A stretch of DNA of 64,000 nt from an uncultured Ferrovibrio sp. GTDB taxonomy: Bacteria; Pseudomonadota; Alphaproteobacteria; Ferrovibrionales; Ferrovibrionaceae. Of this stretch, positions 24,471 through 32,458 are shown piece by piece. The position numbers were made by a program, and so were the translations under genes. The notes under the pieces were generated by a model. That model was not told the DNA's origin. It searched no databases and was given only the letters and a program-made list of their open reading frames with translations. The DNA is taken from assembly GCF_937960835.1 (NCBI RefSeq), contig NZ_CALGPC010000003.1, positions 1 to 64,000 of the forward strand. Direction: 5' to 3'. Position 1 is the stretch's first letter. Every line of letters starts with the position of its first letter.

Positions 24471-26264
24471 ATGCCGAGCTATACCGCGCCTGTAAAGGAC
24501 TTCCAGTTCGTGCTGCACGACGTGCTGCAGATGGAAAAGATGAGCAATCTGCTGGGCTTCACCGAAGCCACGCGCGACGTCGTCGATGCTGTTCTCGAAG
24601 AGGGCGGCAAGTTCATGAGCGAGGTTCTCGCCCCGCTCAACCAGGTCGGCGATCGCGAAGGTTGCAAATGGAATAATGGCGAAGTCACCACGCCGACCGG
24701 CTTCAAGGAAGCCTACAGGCAGTATTGCGAAGCCGGCTGGGGCGCTTTGACCGCCGAAGAGAAATACGGCGGCCAGGGCCTGCCGCATGTGCTGGGCATT
24801 GCCATGGCCGAGATCCAGTCGGCGGCCAACATGGCCTTCGCGATGTATCCGGGCCTGACCCACGGCGCCTACGAGGCGCTGCTGCGTCATGGCTCGGAGG
24901 AGCAGAAGAACATGTATTTGCCGAACATGGCGTCCGGCAAATGGACCGGCACCATGAACCTGACTGAGCCGCATTGCGGCACGGATCTCGGCCTGATGCG
25001 CACCAAGGCCGAGCCGCAGGAAGACGGCAGCTACCTGATCACCGGCACCAAGATTTTCATCTCGGCCGGCGAGCATGACTTGGCCGAGAACATCATCCAT
25101 CTGGTGCTGGCCAAGATTCCAGGCGGCCCGGAAGGCATCAAGGGCGTCAGCCTCTTCCTGGTGCCGAAATTTTTGGTCAATCCGGATGGCAGCCTGGGCG
25201 AGCGCAATGGCGTGACCTGCGGCTCGATCGAGCACAAGATGGGCATCCATGGAAATGCCACCTGCGTGCTGAATTACGACAGGGCCAAGGGCTGGCTGGT
25301 CGGTCAGAAGCACAAGGGCATGCAGGCGATGTTCGTCATGATGAACGCCGCCCGCCTTGGCGTCGGCGTGCAGGGCCTGGCTCAGGCCGAAGTCGCCTAT
25401 CAGAACGCCCTGGCCTATGCCAATGACCGTCTGCAGGGCCGCTCGATCACCGGTGCGAAATACCCCGACAAGCCGGCCGATCCGATCATCGTGCATCCCG
25501 ATATCCGGCGCATGCTGATGACGATCAAGGCCTTCACCGAAGGCGCCCGCGCGCTGGCCTTGTGGACCGGCATCGAGCTGGACATCGCGGCCAAGCACCC
25601 CGATCCGGAGCGCCGCAAGGAGGCCGATGATCTGGTCGCCTTCCTGACGCCGATGGTGAAGGCCTACATGACCGATTTCGGCTATCAGTGCACCACCATG
25701 GCCCAGCAGGTCTTTGGCGGCCACGGCTATATCGCCGAATGGGGTATGGAACAGTTCGTGCGCGATGCCCGCATCGCCATGATCTATGAGGGCGCCAACG
25801 GTATCCAGGCGCTTGACCTCGTGGGCCGCAAGCTACCGACCGGCATTGGCCGGCTGGCGCGCCGTTTCTTCCATCCGGTGTCGCAGTTCATCGAAGAGAA
25901 CATGATGAACCCGGAGATCGGCAAGGACTACGTCATGCCGCTGGCTAAGGCCTTCGCACGCTTCCAGACCGCGACGGCGCTGATCAGCGAACGCGGCCTG
26001 AAAAATCCGGACGAAGCTGGCGCGGCCTCCTGGGATTATCTCAACATGTTCGCGCTGGTGGCGCTCGGCTTCATGTGGGCCCGCATGGCCCAGGTCGCCA
26101 AGCAAAAGTTGGCGGAAGGTGCCGAGGACAAGGAGTTCTACGAGACCAAGCTGATCACCGGCCGCTTCTTCATGGAGCGGATGCTGCCCGATACCGCGGC
26201 GCAGCTCGCCAAGATCCAGGCTGGCGGGGAAAGCATGATGATGCTGAAGGCCGCCAATTTCTAA
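24471..26264 (+). CDS. Acyl-CoA dehydrogenase, long FadE/DmdC-like type
   Basis: A 597-residue dehydrogenase about 200 residues longer than the classical family because of a C-terminal extension, as in FadE5- or DmdC-like proteins. The flavin site is MNLTEPHCGTDLGLMRTKAE, followed by YLITGTKIFISAGEH. The catalytic Glu is in ARIAMIYEGANGIQALDLVG near 445. The N-terminus begins MPSYTAPVKDFQFVLHDVLQ, a common start for this subgroup. It catalyses the first oxidation of acyl-CoAs, probably medium to long chain. It lies 38 bp downstream of the bifunctional gene and 48 bp before a second, shorter dehydrogenase. Confidence 0.94.
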   Translation: MPSYTAPVKDFQFVLHDVLQMEKMSNLLGFTEATRDVVDAVLEEGGKFMSEVLAPLNQVGDREGCKWNNGEVTTPTGFKEAYRQYCEAGWGALTAEEKYGGQGLPHVLGIAMAEIQSAANMAFAMYPGLTHGAYEALLRHGSEEQKNMYLPNMASGKWTGTMNLTEPHCGTDLGLMRTKAEPQEDGSYLITGTKIFISAGEHDLAENIIHLVLAKIPGGPEGIKGVSLFLVPKFLVNPDGSLGERNGVTCGSIEHKMGIHGNATCVLNYDRAKGWLVGQKHKGMQAMFVMMNAARLGVGVQGLAQAEVAYQNALAYANDRLQGRSITGAKYPDKPADPIIVHPDIRRMLMTIKAFTEGARALALWTGIELDIAAKHPDPERRKEADDLVAFLTPMVKAYMTDFGYQCTTMAQQVFGGHGYIAEWGMEQFVRDARIAMIYEGANGIQALDLVGRKLPTGIGRLARRFFHPVSQFIEENMMNPEIGKDYVMPLAKAFARFQTATALISERGLKNPDEAGAASWDYLNMFALVALGFMWARMAQVAKQKLAEGAEDKEFYETKLITGRFFMERMLPDTAAQLAKIQAGGESMMMLKAANF

Positions 26265-26312
26265 AGTCCGCCATGCAGTGCATGGCCCAGGTCTAGGAGG
26301 AAACAAAAACAA

Positions 26313-27461
26313 ATGACCCAATACGGCATCCCGCGCGACATCTATAACGAAGACCATCAGATGTTCCGCGAGGCGGCGCGCAAATTCTTCGAGCGCGAAG
26401 TTGTCCCCTACCACGCCAAATGGGAAGAAGACGGCATCGTGCCGCGCGAGGTCTGGCGCAAGGCTGGCGAGGCCGGTTTCCTGTGCTCGACCATGCCGGA
26501 AGAATACGGCGGCTCGGGCGTCGACCGCCGCTATTCGGCGATTCTGATGGAAGAGCAGGCCTATACCGGCTGCACCGGCCCGGGCTTTTCACTGCATTCC
26601 GACATCGTCGCTCCCTATATTTTGAATTACGGCACCGAGGAGCAGAAGAAAAAGTGGCTGCCGAAGATGGCCACTGGCGAGGTGATCGGCGCCATTGCCA
26701 TGACCGAGCCGAGCGGCGGCTCCGATCTGCAGGCGGTGAAGACCACCGCGATCCGCGACGGCAATGAGTTTGTCATCAACGGCCAGAAGACCTTCATCAC
26801 CAACGGCCAGAATGCCGATCTGGTGATCGTGGTCACCAAGACCGATCCGAAACAGGGAGCCAAAGGCACGACGCTGTTCCTGGTCGAGGCTGACCGCGAA
26901 GGCTTCACCAAGGGCCGCAATCTCGACAAGCTCGGCATGAAGGCGCAGGACACTTCCGAGCTGTTCTTCTCCGATGTGCGGGTCCCGCCGGAGAACATGC
27001 TGGGCGGCGAAGGCCAGGGCTTTTTCTATCTGATGCAGGAACTGGCCTGGGAGCGGCTGCAGATCGCCATCATGGCGGTGGCCGGCTGCGAAGCAGCCCT
27101 GAAATGGACGATCGACTATACCCGCGAGCGCAAGGCCTTCGGCAAGAGCGTGCTGGATTTCCAGAACACCAAGTTCGAACTGGCCGAAATGAAGACCGAG
27201 ACGCAGATCGCCCGCGTCTTTGTCGACAAATGCATCGATCTGGTTGCCGAGCATAAGCTGGATGCCGCCACTGCGGCGATGGCGAAATACTGGTGCAGCG
27301 ACCTGCAGTGCAAGATCCTGGACCGCTGCCTTCAGCTTTTCGGTGGCTACGGCTTCATGTGGGAATACCCGATCACCCGTGCCTATGCCGATGCCCGTGT
27401 GCAGCGGATCTACGGCGGCACCAACGAGATCATGAAGGAGTTGATCAGCCGCACGCTGTGA
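26313..27461 (+). CDS. Acyl-CoA dehydrogenase, LCAD/IVD-like catalytic position
   Basis: A 382-residue acyl-CoA dehydrogenase. The flavin site is IAMTEPSGGSDLQAVKTTAI, then FVINGQKTFITNGQNAD. The C-terminal loop reads RIYGGTNEIMKELISRTL, with Gly where short- and medium-chain enzymes have the catalytic Glu. Instead Glu247 in ELAWERLQIAIMA occupies the position used by long-chain and isovaleryl-CoA dehydrogenases. This suggests long-chain or branched-chain substrates and a complement to the preceding dehydrogenase. AGGAGG precedes the ATG at 26313. It is part of the same transcript. Confidence 0.93.
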   Translation: MTQYGIPRDIYNEDHQMFREAARKFFEREVVPYHAKWEEDGIVPREVWRKAGEAGFLCSTMPEEYGGSGVDRRYSAILMEEQAYTGCTGPGFSLHSDIVAPYILNYGTEEQKKKWLPKMATGEVIGAIAMTEPSGGSDLQAVKTTAIRDGNEFVINGQKTFITNGQNADLVIVVTKTDPKQGAKGTTLFLVEADREGFTKGRNLDKLGMKAQDTSELFFSDVRVPPENMLGGEGQGFFYLMQELAWERLQIAIMAVAGCEAALKWTIDYTRERKAFGKSVLDFQNTKFELAEMKTETQIARVFVDKCIDLVAEHKLDAATAAMAKYWCSDLQCKILDRCLQLFGGYGFMWEYPITRAYADARVQRIYGGTNEIMKELISRTL

Positions 27462-27512
27462 CCCACTTCATGAAGGTTCCAAGAGTCAACTGATGCTGAG
27501 GGAGAGAAACGA

Positions 27513-28721
27513 ATGACCGAAGCCTTCATTTATGATGCCGTCCGCACACCGCGCGGCAAGGGACGCGCCAGCGGCGCATTGCACGAAGTCACGCCGATGC
27601 GGCTGGCTACCACGGTTCTGGAAGCCGTGCGCGACCGCAACGAACTCGATACTTCCCTGGTCGATGATGTGGTGCTGGGCTGCGTCATGCCAGTTGGCGA
27701 ACAGGGTGCCGATATCGCCCGCGTCGCCGTGATCCAGTCGGGCTATGCCGAGACCACGGCTGGCGTGCAGATCAACCGTTTCTGCGCTTCGGGCCTGGAA
27801 GCCTGCAACATGGCAGCCGCTCAGGTGATGTCGGGCCAGTCGCAGATGGCCATTGGCGGCGGCGTCGAAAGCATGAGCCGCGTGCCGATGGGTTCCGATG
27901 GCGGGGCCTGGTCGACTGACCCGGCGGTGGCATTGCCGACCTATTTCGTCCCGCAAGGCATCTCGGCTGACCTGATTGCCACCAAATACGGCTTCAGCCG
28001 CGATGATGTGGATGCCTATGCGGTGGAAAGCCAGAAGCGCGCCAAGCGCTCGTGGGATGAAGGCCGGTTCAAGAAGTCCATCGTGCCGGTGAAGGACATC
28101 AACGGTCTGACCGTTCTGGACCGCGACGAGCATATGCGTCCGGACACCACGATGCAGACCTTGGCGGCGCTGGAGCCCTCCTTCGCCACCCTCGGCGAGC
28201 AGTTCGGTTTCGATTCCGTTGCGACCCAGCGCTATCCGGAAGTCGAGCGGATCGAGCATGTGCATCATGCCGGCAATTCGTCGGGCATCGTTGATGGTGC
28301 TGCTGCCGTGCTGATCGGCAATGCCGAAGCCGGCAAGAAAGCTGGCCTGAAGCCGCGTGCCCGCATCCGTGCCTTCGCCTCGGTCGGTTCCGAGCCGACC
28401 ATCATGCTGACCGGCCCGAGCTTTGCCGCCGAGAAGGCACTGAAGATCGCCGGCATGACGCCCTCCGACATCGATCTGTGGGAATTGAACGAGGCTTTTG
28501 CCTCGGTGGTGCTGCGCTTCATGCAGGCGCTCAACATCCCGCACGACAAGATCAACGTGAATGGCGGCGCCATCGCGCTGGGCCATCCGCTGGGCGCGAC
28601 CGGCGCGATGATCCTCGGCACCATGGTCGACGAGCTGGAGCGCAGCGGCAAGAGCACCGCTCTGGTCACGCTCTGCGTCGGCGCCGGCATGGGCACCGCC
28701 ACCATCATCGAGCGCGTCTAA
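27513..28721 (+). CDS. Thiolase (acetyl-CoA acyltransferase), second set
   Basis: A 402-residue thiolase with active-site cysteine in NRFCASGLEACNMAA near residue 90, histidine in GGAIALGHPLGATGAM near 350 and C-terminal cysteine in LCVGAGMGTATIIERV. It is only moderately similar to the thiolase at 20955, so it is not a recent tandem copy. It lies 29 bp before the second bifunctional gene. The insert between the two catalytic halves is longer than in the first thiolase (DRDEHMRPDTTMQTLAALEP region), which fits the FadI-like group. Confidence 0.94.
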   Translation: MTEAFIYDAVRTPRGKGRASGALHEVTPMRLATTVLEAVRDRNELDTSLVDDVVLGCVMPVGEQGADIARVAVIQSGYAETTAGVQINRFCASGLEACNMAAAQVMSGQSQMAIGGGVESMSRVPMGSDGGAWSTDPAVALPTYFVPQGISADLIATKYGFSRDDVDAYAVESQKRAKRSWDEGRFKKSIVPVKDINGLTVLDRDEHMRPDTTMQTLAALEPSFATLGEQFGFDSVATQRYPEVERIEHVHHAGNSSGIVDGAAAVLIGNAEAGKKAGLKPRARIRAFASVGSEPTIMLTGPSFAAEKALKIAGMTPSDIDLWELNEAFASVVLRFMQALNIPHDKINVNGGAIALGHPLGATGAMILGTMVDELERSGKSTALVTLCVGAGMGTATIIERV

Positions 28722-28750
28722 GCGCCACCAATTAGAGTTCGGAGACTGAC

Positions 28751-30886
28751 ATGATCGACTATTCCGTCGACAGCACTGGCGTTGCATCCATTGTCTGGAA
28801 TATGGCCGAGCGCCCGATGAACGTCATGAACGGCGAAAGCCTCGCCGCCTTCAGCGACGCCGTCTACAAGGCCATCAATGATAAGGGCGTCAAGGGCGTA
28901 ATCGTCACCTCGGCCAAGAACGACTTCGTCGCTGGCGCCGATCTGGTGAACCTTCTGAAGGAAAGCGCTGACGCCGCAAAGGCGTTGGCAAATTCCTTCA
29001 AGCTGCAGAAGCTGTTTCGCGATATCGAAAAGGCCGGCAAGCCCTTTGTTGCCGCCATCAACGGCACTGCCTTGGGCGGTGGTTACGAGATCTGCCTCGC
29101 CTGCCATCGCCGCATCGCTGCCGACAACCCGAAGGCCCTGATCGGCCTGCCGGAAGCCACCATTGGCCTGCTGCCTGGCGCTGGCGGCACGCAGCGCCTG
29201 CCCCGCATGATCGGCGTGTCCAAGGCGCTGCCGATGCTGCTGGAGGGCAAGAAGGTCGACCCGAAGACCGCGCTCGGCCTTGGCATGGTGGACGAAGTCG
29301 TTCCCGCTGCCGACCTGTTGGCCCGGGCCAAGGACTGGATCCTAGGCGACGGCCAGAGCAGCCATGTGAAGCCCTGGGATCAGAAGGGCTTCCGCGTGCC
29401 GGAAGCCGCCAACACCCCACGCGGCGCGCAGGTCTTCACTGCCGGCAATGCCATGCTGCGGGCCAAGACCTACGGCAATTACCCGAATGCGCAATACATT
29501 ATGTCCTGCGTCTATGAGGGCACGCTGGTCGATATTGATACCGGCCTGAAGATCGAAAGCCGCTACTTCGTTGCCTGCACGCAGTCGAAGGAAGCGCGCA
29601 ACATGATCCGCTCGCTGTTCTTCTCAATCGGCGAGGCCAACAAGCTCGCCAACCGTCCGAAGGGTGTGCCGACGCAGAGCTATACCAAGATCGGCATCCT
29701 GGGCGCCGGGATGATGGGGGCAGGCATTGCCTGGGCGGCCTCTTCGGCCGGCCTGCAGGTGGTGCTGCTGGATACCACGCAGGAAGCCGCCGAGAAGGGC
29801 AAGGCCTATTCTGCTGGCCTGCTGGACAAGCGCATCAAGGCGAAGAAGGCCACCGAGGCCGACAAGGAAAAGCAGCTTGGCCTGATCAAGGCGACCACGT
29901 CTTACGAGGATCTGAAGGGCTGCGAACTGGTCATCGAGGCCGTGTTCGAGGACCGCGCCATCAAGGCCGACGTGACCAGGAAGGCGGAAGCGCAGCTTGA
30001 GCCGACCGCGATCTTCGCCTCCAACACCTCGACCCTGCCGATCACCGGCCTGGCCGAGGCGAGCGCACGGCCAGCCAACTTCATCGGCCTGCATTTCTTC
30101 TCGCCAGTCGACAAGATGCCGCTGGTCGAGATCATCCGCGGCAAGCAGACCTCGGATGAAACGCTGGCCCGCGCCATGGACTTCGTGAAGAAGATCCGCA
30201 AGACGCCGATCGTGGTGAACGACAGCCGCGGCTTCTACACCAGCCGCGTTTTCGCCACCTACGTGACCGAAGGCCTCACCATGCTGGCCGAGGGTGTCAA
30301 TCCGGCGATCATCGAGAATGCCGGCAAGGCCGCCGGTATGCCGGTCGGTCCCCTGGCGCTGGCCGACGAGGTTTCGCTGGAACTGATGCACCGCGTCCGC
30401 GCCCAGACCAAGAAGGATCTCGGCGACGCCTACAAGTCAGACGGCTCCGAGCCGGTGCTGCAATTGATGGTCGAGAAACTCGGCCGGATCGGCAAGAAGG
30501 CTGGCAAGGGCTTCTACGACTATCCCGCCGATGGCAAGAAGCGGCTATGGAAGGGTTTGGCCGAGCATTTCCCGGTCAAGCCGGAAACCGAGCAGCCGGC
30601 TCTCGCAGATGTGATCAAGCGGCTGATCTATATCCAGTCGGTCGAAACCGCCCGCTGCATCGAGGAAAAGGTTGTTCTCGATGTGCGCGATGCGGATGTC
30701 GGCTCGATCATGGGCTGGGGTTTTCCACCCTTCCGAGGCGGCACGATCAGCAATATCGACACAGTGGGCGTGAAGCCTTTCGTGGCCGAATGCGACCAAC
30801 TGGCGCAGAAATTTGGCGCCCGCTTCACGCCGCCGAAGCTGCTGCGCGATATGGCGGATCAAGGCAAAAGCTTCTACACCGTCTGA
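28751..30886 (+). CDS. Enoyl-CoA hydratase/3-hydroxyacyl-CoA dehydrogenase, FadJ/FadB-like domain order
   Basis: A 711-residue bifunctional enzyme. The hydratase comes first: ALGGGYEICLACHRRIAADN and catalytic Glu in IGLPEATIGLLPGAGGTQRL. The dehydrogenase starts near residue 312: KIGILGAGMMGAGIAWAASS, then SNTSTLPITGLAE and the His/Glu pair in GLHFFSPVDKMPLVEIIRG. The C-terminal half-domain ends with GWGFPPFRGGTISNID. This is the classical FadB/FadJ order and contrasts with the FadN-like enzyme at 22114. It is the last gene of the cluster, followed 21 bp later by a strong terminator. Confidence 0.95.
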   Translation: MIDYSVDSTGVASIVWNMAERPMNVMNGESLAAFSDAVYKAINDKGVKGVIVTSAKNDFVAGADLVNLLKESADAAKALANSFKLQKLFRDIEKAGKPFVAAINGTALGGGYEICLACHRRIAADNPKALIGLPEATIGLLPGAGGTQRLPRMIGVSKALPMLLEGKKVDPKTALGLGMVDEVVPAADLLARAKDWILGDGQSSHVKPWDQKGFRVPEAANTPRGAQVFTAGNAMLRAKTYGNYPNAQYIMSCVYEGTLVDIDTGLKIESRYFVACTQSKEARNMIRSLFFSIGEANKLANRPKGVPTQSYTKIGILGAGMMGAGIAWAASSAGLQVVLLDTTQEAAEKGKAYSAGLLDKRIKAKKATEADKEKQLGLIKATTSYEDLKGCELVIEAVFEDRAIKADVTRKAEAQLEPTAIFASNTSTLPITGLAEASARPANFIGLHFFSPVDKMPLVEIIRGKQTSDETLARAMDFVKKIRKTPIVVNDSRGFYTSRVFATYVTEGLTMLAEGVNPAIIENAGKAAGMPVGPLALADEVSLELMHRVRAQTKKDLGDAYKSDGSEPVLQLMVEKLGRIGKKAGKGFYDYPADGKKRLWKGLAEHFPVKPETEQPALADVIKRLIYIQSVETARCIEEKVVLDVRDADVGSIMGWGFPPFRGGTISNIDTVGVKPFVAECDQLAQKFGARFTPPKLLRDMADQGKSFYTV

Positions 30887-30907
30887 TCATACAGGCGTCA
30901 CAAAAGG

Positions 30908-30940
30908 AAAGGCCGGCATCTGCCGGCCTTTCTTATTTTA
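30908..30940 (+). terminator. Intrinsic terminator of the beta-oxidation cluster
   Basis: AAAGGCCGGC and GCCGGCCTTT form a 10-bp perfect stem around ATCT, followed by CTTATTTTA. It sits 21 bp after the stop at 30886 and separates the cluster from the TRAP operon. Confidence 0.92.
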
Positions 30941-30950
30941 TGCTGTCGCG

Positions 30951-30967
30951 GCAGCATGGCATGCTGC
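30951..30967. promoter_or_regulatory. 17-bp palindrome upstream of the TRAP promoter
   Basis: GCAGCATG and CATGCTGC form perfect 8-bp arms around a single G. It lies between the terminator and the putative promoter, about 55 bases upstream of the -35. It could be an operator for a regulator encoded elsewhere, or a small hairpin in read-through RNA. Confidence 0.45.
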
Positions 30968-30995
30968 GCTGCAAAATCAGTTTCCGACTGATCTC

Positions 30996-31035
30996 TCAAT
31001 CCGCGATTGACCGCCCTGTGTCCGCGACATAGCTT
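30996..31035 (+). promoter_or_regulatory. Putative TRAP operon promoter with overlapping operator-like repeat
   Basis: TTGACC (31007-31012) and TAGCTT (31030-31035) are 17 bp apart; the -35 is good, the -10 weak. A perfect inverted repeat TCAATC-CGC-GATTGA (30996-31010) overlaps the -35, which would suit a repressor. Transcription would begin near 31042, just before the first strand of the structured leader. Confidence 0.4.
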
Positions 31036-31206
31036 AACAAAAAATTTGTTGCCTCCCGAGCGTTTCGAGTAGGCCTGCGGTCAAGCATCCGATCATGGCG
31101 TTCGGCGCAAGACGCCGAGCACCGCCACACTCGAAGTTCCGCTGTCCGGCGAGCCGGTGGCCATTTGTTGCGTGAGTCATTCAACCAACAAACGGGAGGC
31201 AACATG
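31036..31206 (+). ncRNA. Structured 5' leader that can sequester the DctP ribosome binding site
   Basis: By eye this leader forms nested stems. P1 is a perfect 12-bp pairing of 31047-31058 with 31193-31204, covering GGGAGG and the A of the start codon. P2 is 31064-31070 with 31129-31135. P3 is 31100-31107 with 31113-31120 (8 bp, one G-U). P4 is 31146-31149 with 31154-31157. P5 is 31164-31170 with 31186-31192 and abuts P1. An alternative pairing uses TTTGTTG at 31045-31051 with CAACAAA at 31186-31192, and AACAAA at 31036-31041 can pair with TTTGTT at 31045-31050. Mutually exclusive stems ending on a Shine-Dalgarno sequence are typical of translational riboswitches. It matches no class that I recognise. 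Confidence 0.5.
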
Positions 31207-32346
31207 AAAGATTTCCGAAAGGCAAAAACCGCCGCCGCCAATCCTACGCGGCGCAAAACTCTCAAAACCCTGGGAGTTTCGGCCGCGCTTGGTGTCGGAA
31301 CCGCCGCTGTCGGCGCCCCCTTCATCAGTGATCCAGCCAAGGCCGCTACCACCACGTGGAAGGTGCAGACGTCCTGGCCAGCGGGCGCCGGCCTTAACAC
31401 ATTCAAGGCTTGGTGCGCCACGATCAAGGAACGATCGGGCGGCGAACTTGAATTCAAGCCCTTTGCCGCCAAGGAAGTGGTTGGCGATTTTGAGCTATTT
31501 GATGGCGTGAAGAACGGTGTGCTGGAGGCAATGAACTCCTTCACTGTCTACTGGGTCGGCAAGCTGCCAGCCACTGCCTTCCTCAGCTCGTATCTGATGG
31601 GTCTGCGCTACCCCCACGAGTGGGATGTATTCTTCTACAGCAAGGGCGGGCTGCAGATGGCTCGCGAGATTTTCGCCAAGCAAGGGCTTTATTACGTCAA
31701 CCGCATCCATCACGGTCCGAATATCGTTCATTCGAAACGGCCGATTCGCTCGATCGAGGATTTCAAGGATCTGAAGCTGCGTGTACCGGGAGGCATGATT
31801 GCCGAAGGATTCGCCGCAATCGGCGCCAAAACCACTCTGCTGCCGGGCGGAGAAGTCTTCTCGGCTCTCGAAAAGGGCACCATCGAAGCGGCCGATTATA
31901 CTGGCCCTGCGGTGAACTGGGATCTCGGCTTTCAGCAGGTCACCAAATACATCTGGATGGGTCCGCCGGGACTGGAGTCGATCTATCAGCCGGTCGACTT
32001 GATGGATTTCTGCGTCGGCATGAATCACTGGAACAAGCTGTCACCCCAGATGAAGCAGTTCGTCGAATCGGAAGTGCAGGTTTATTCCAATATTCATCAT
32101 GCCGCGATCCAGAAGGCGGACCTCGAGGCCTGGGACAAATTCGCCAAGGCTGGCATTGAGGTAAATCGCCTGCCCGCCGAAGATCTGCCGAAATTTCAGC
32201 GCATCGCCGTGCCGATATGGTTCAAATGGGCCAACAAGGACAAGGATGCGGCCCGTGTTTTCAAGGCGCAGCTTGAGCTGATGGAATCGCCCAGCTTCGG
32301 CTATGTGACACCCGATATGTACGCAGGCCTCAAGCTCGATCTGTAA
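31204..32346 (+). CDS. TRAP transporter substrate-binding protein (DctP family, TakP-like)
   Basis: A 380-residue periplasmic binding protein. The N-terminus has a twin-arginine-like NPTRRKTLKTLGVSAALGVG signal with cleavage after PAKA. The mature part matches the mannitol/chloroaromatic or keto-acid branch: WKVQTSWPAGAGLNTFKAW, the carboxylate-binding Arg in LKLRVPGGMIAEG, GGEVFSALEKGTIEAADYTG and ESIYQPVDLMDFCVG. These suggest a monocarboxylate or 2-oxo-acid ligand. The start is the ATG at 31204; an upstream frame from 31165 lacks the SD and lies in the structured leader. A stem-loop follows the gene. Confidence 0.93.
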   Translation: MKDFRKAKTAAANPTRRKTLKTLGVSAALGVGTAAVGAPFISDPAKAATTTWKVQTSWPAGAGLNTFKAWCATIKERSGGELEFKPFAAKEVVGDFELFDGVKNGVLEAMNSFTVYWVGKLPATAFLSSYLMGLRYPHEWDVFFYSKGGLQMAREIFAKQGLYYVNRIHHGPNIVHSKRPIRSIEDFKDLKLRVPGGMIAEGFAAIGAKTTLLPGGEVFSALEKGTIEAADYTGPAVNWDLGFQQVTKYIWMGPPGLESIYQPVDLMDFCVGMNHWNKLSPQMKQFVESEVQVYSNIHHAAIQKADLEAWDKFAKAGIEVNRLPAEDLPKFQRIAVPIWFKWANKDKDAARVFKAQLELMESPSFGYVTPDMYAGLKLDL

Positions 32347-32394
32347 CGCGCATTCCCGGACATAAGAGCGCGCGCGAAGTCAGAGTCGGTGTAC

Positions 32395-32423
32395 CAGGTG
32401 GGGCGAAGCGATTGCCCCACCTG
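32395..32423 (+). promoter_or_regulatory. Intercistronic stem-loop between dctP- and dctQ-type genes
   Basis: CAGGTGGGGC (32395-32404) and GCCCCACCTG (32414-32423) form a perfect 10-bp stem with a 9-base loop and no T-tract. It is 48 bp after the binding-protein stop. Such structures typically stabilise the upstream mRNA segment so that binding protein is made in excess over the permeases. Confidence 0.8.
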
Positions 32424-32458
32424 TCATCGAAGTCTCCACGCACATCATCGAGGGATGC

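Noticed and set aside
22876..25724. Two overlapping minus-strand frames over 500 codons opposite the FadN-like and FadE-like genes
   Set aside because: Codon-position shadows; His/Arg/Gln-rich composition without domains.
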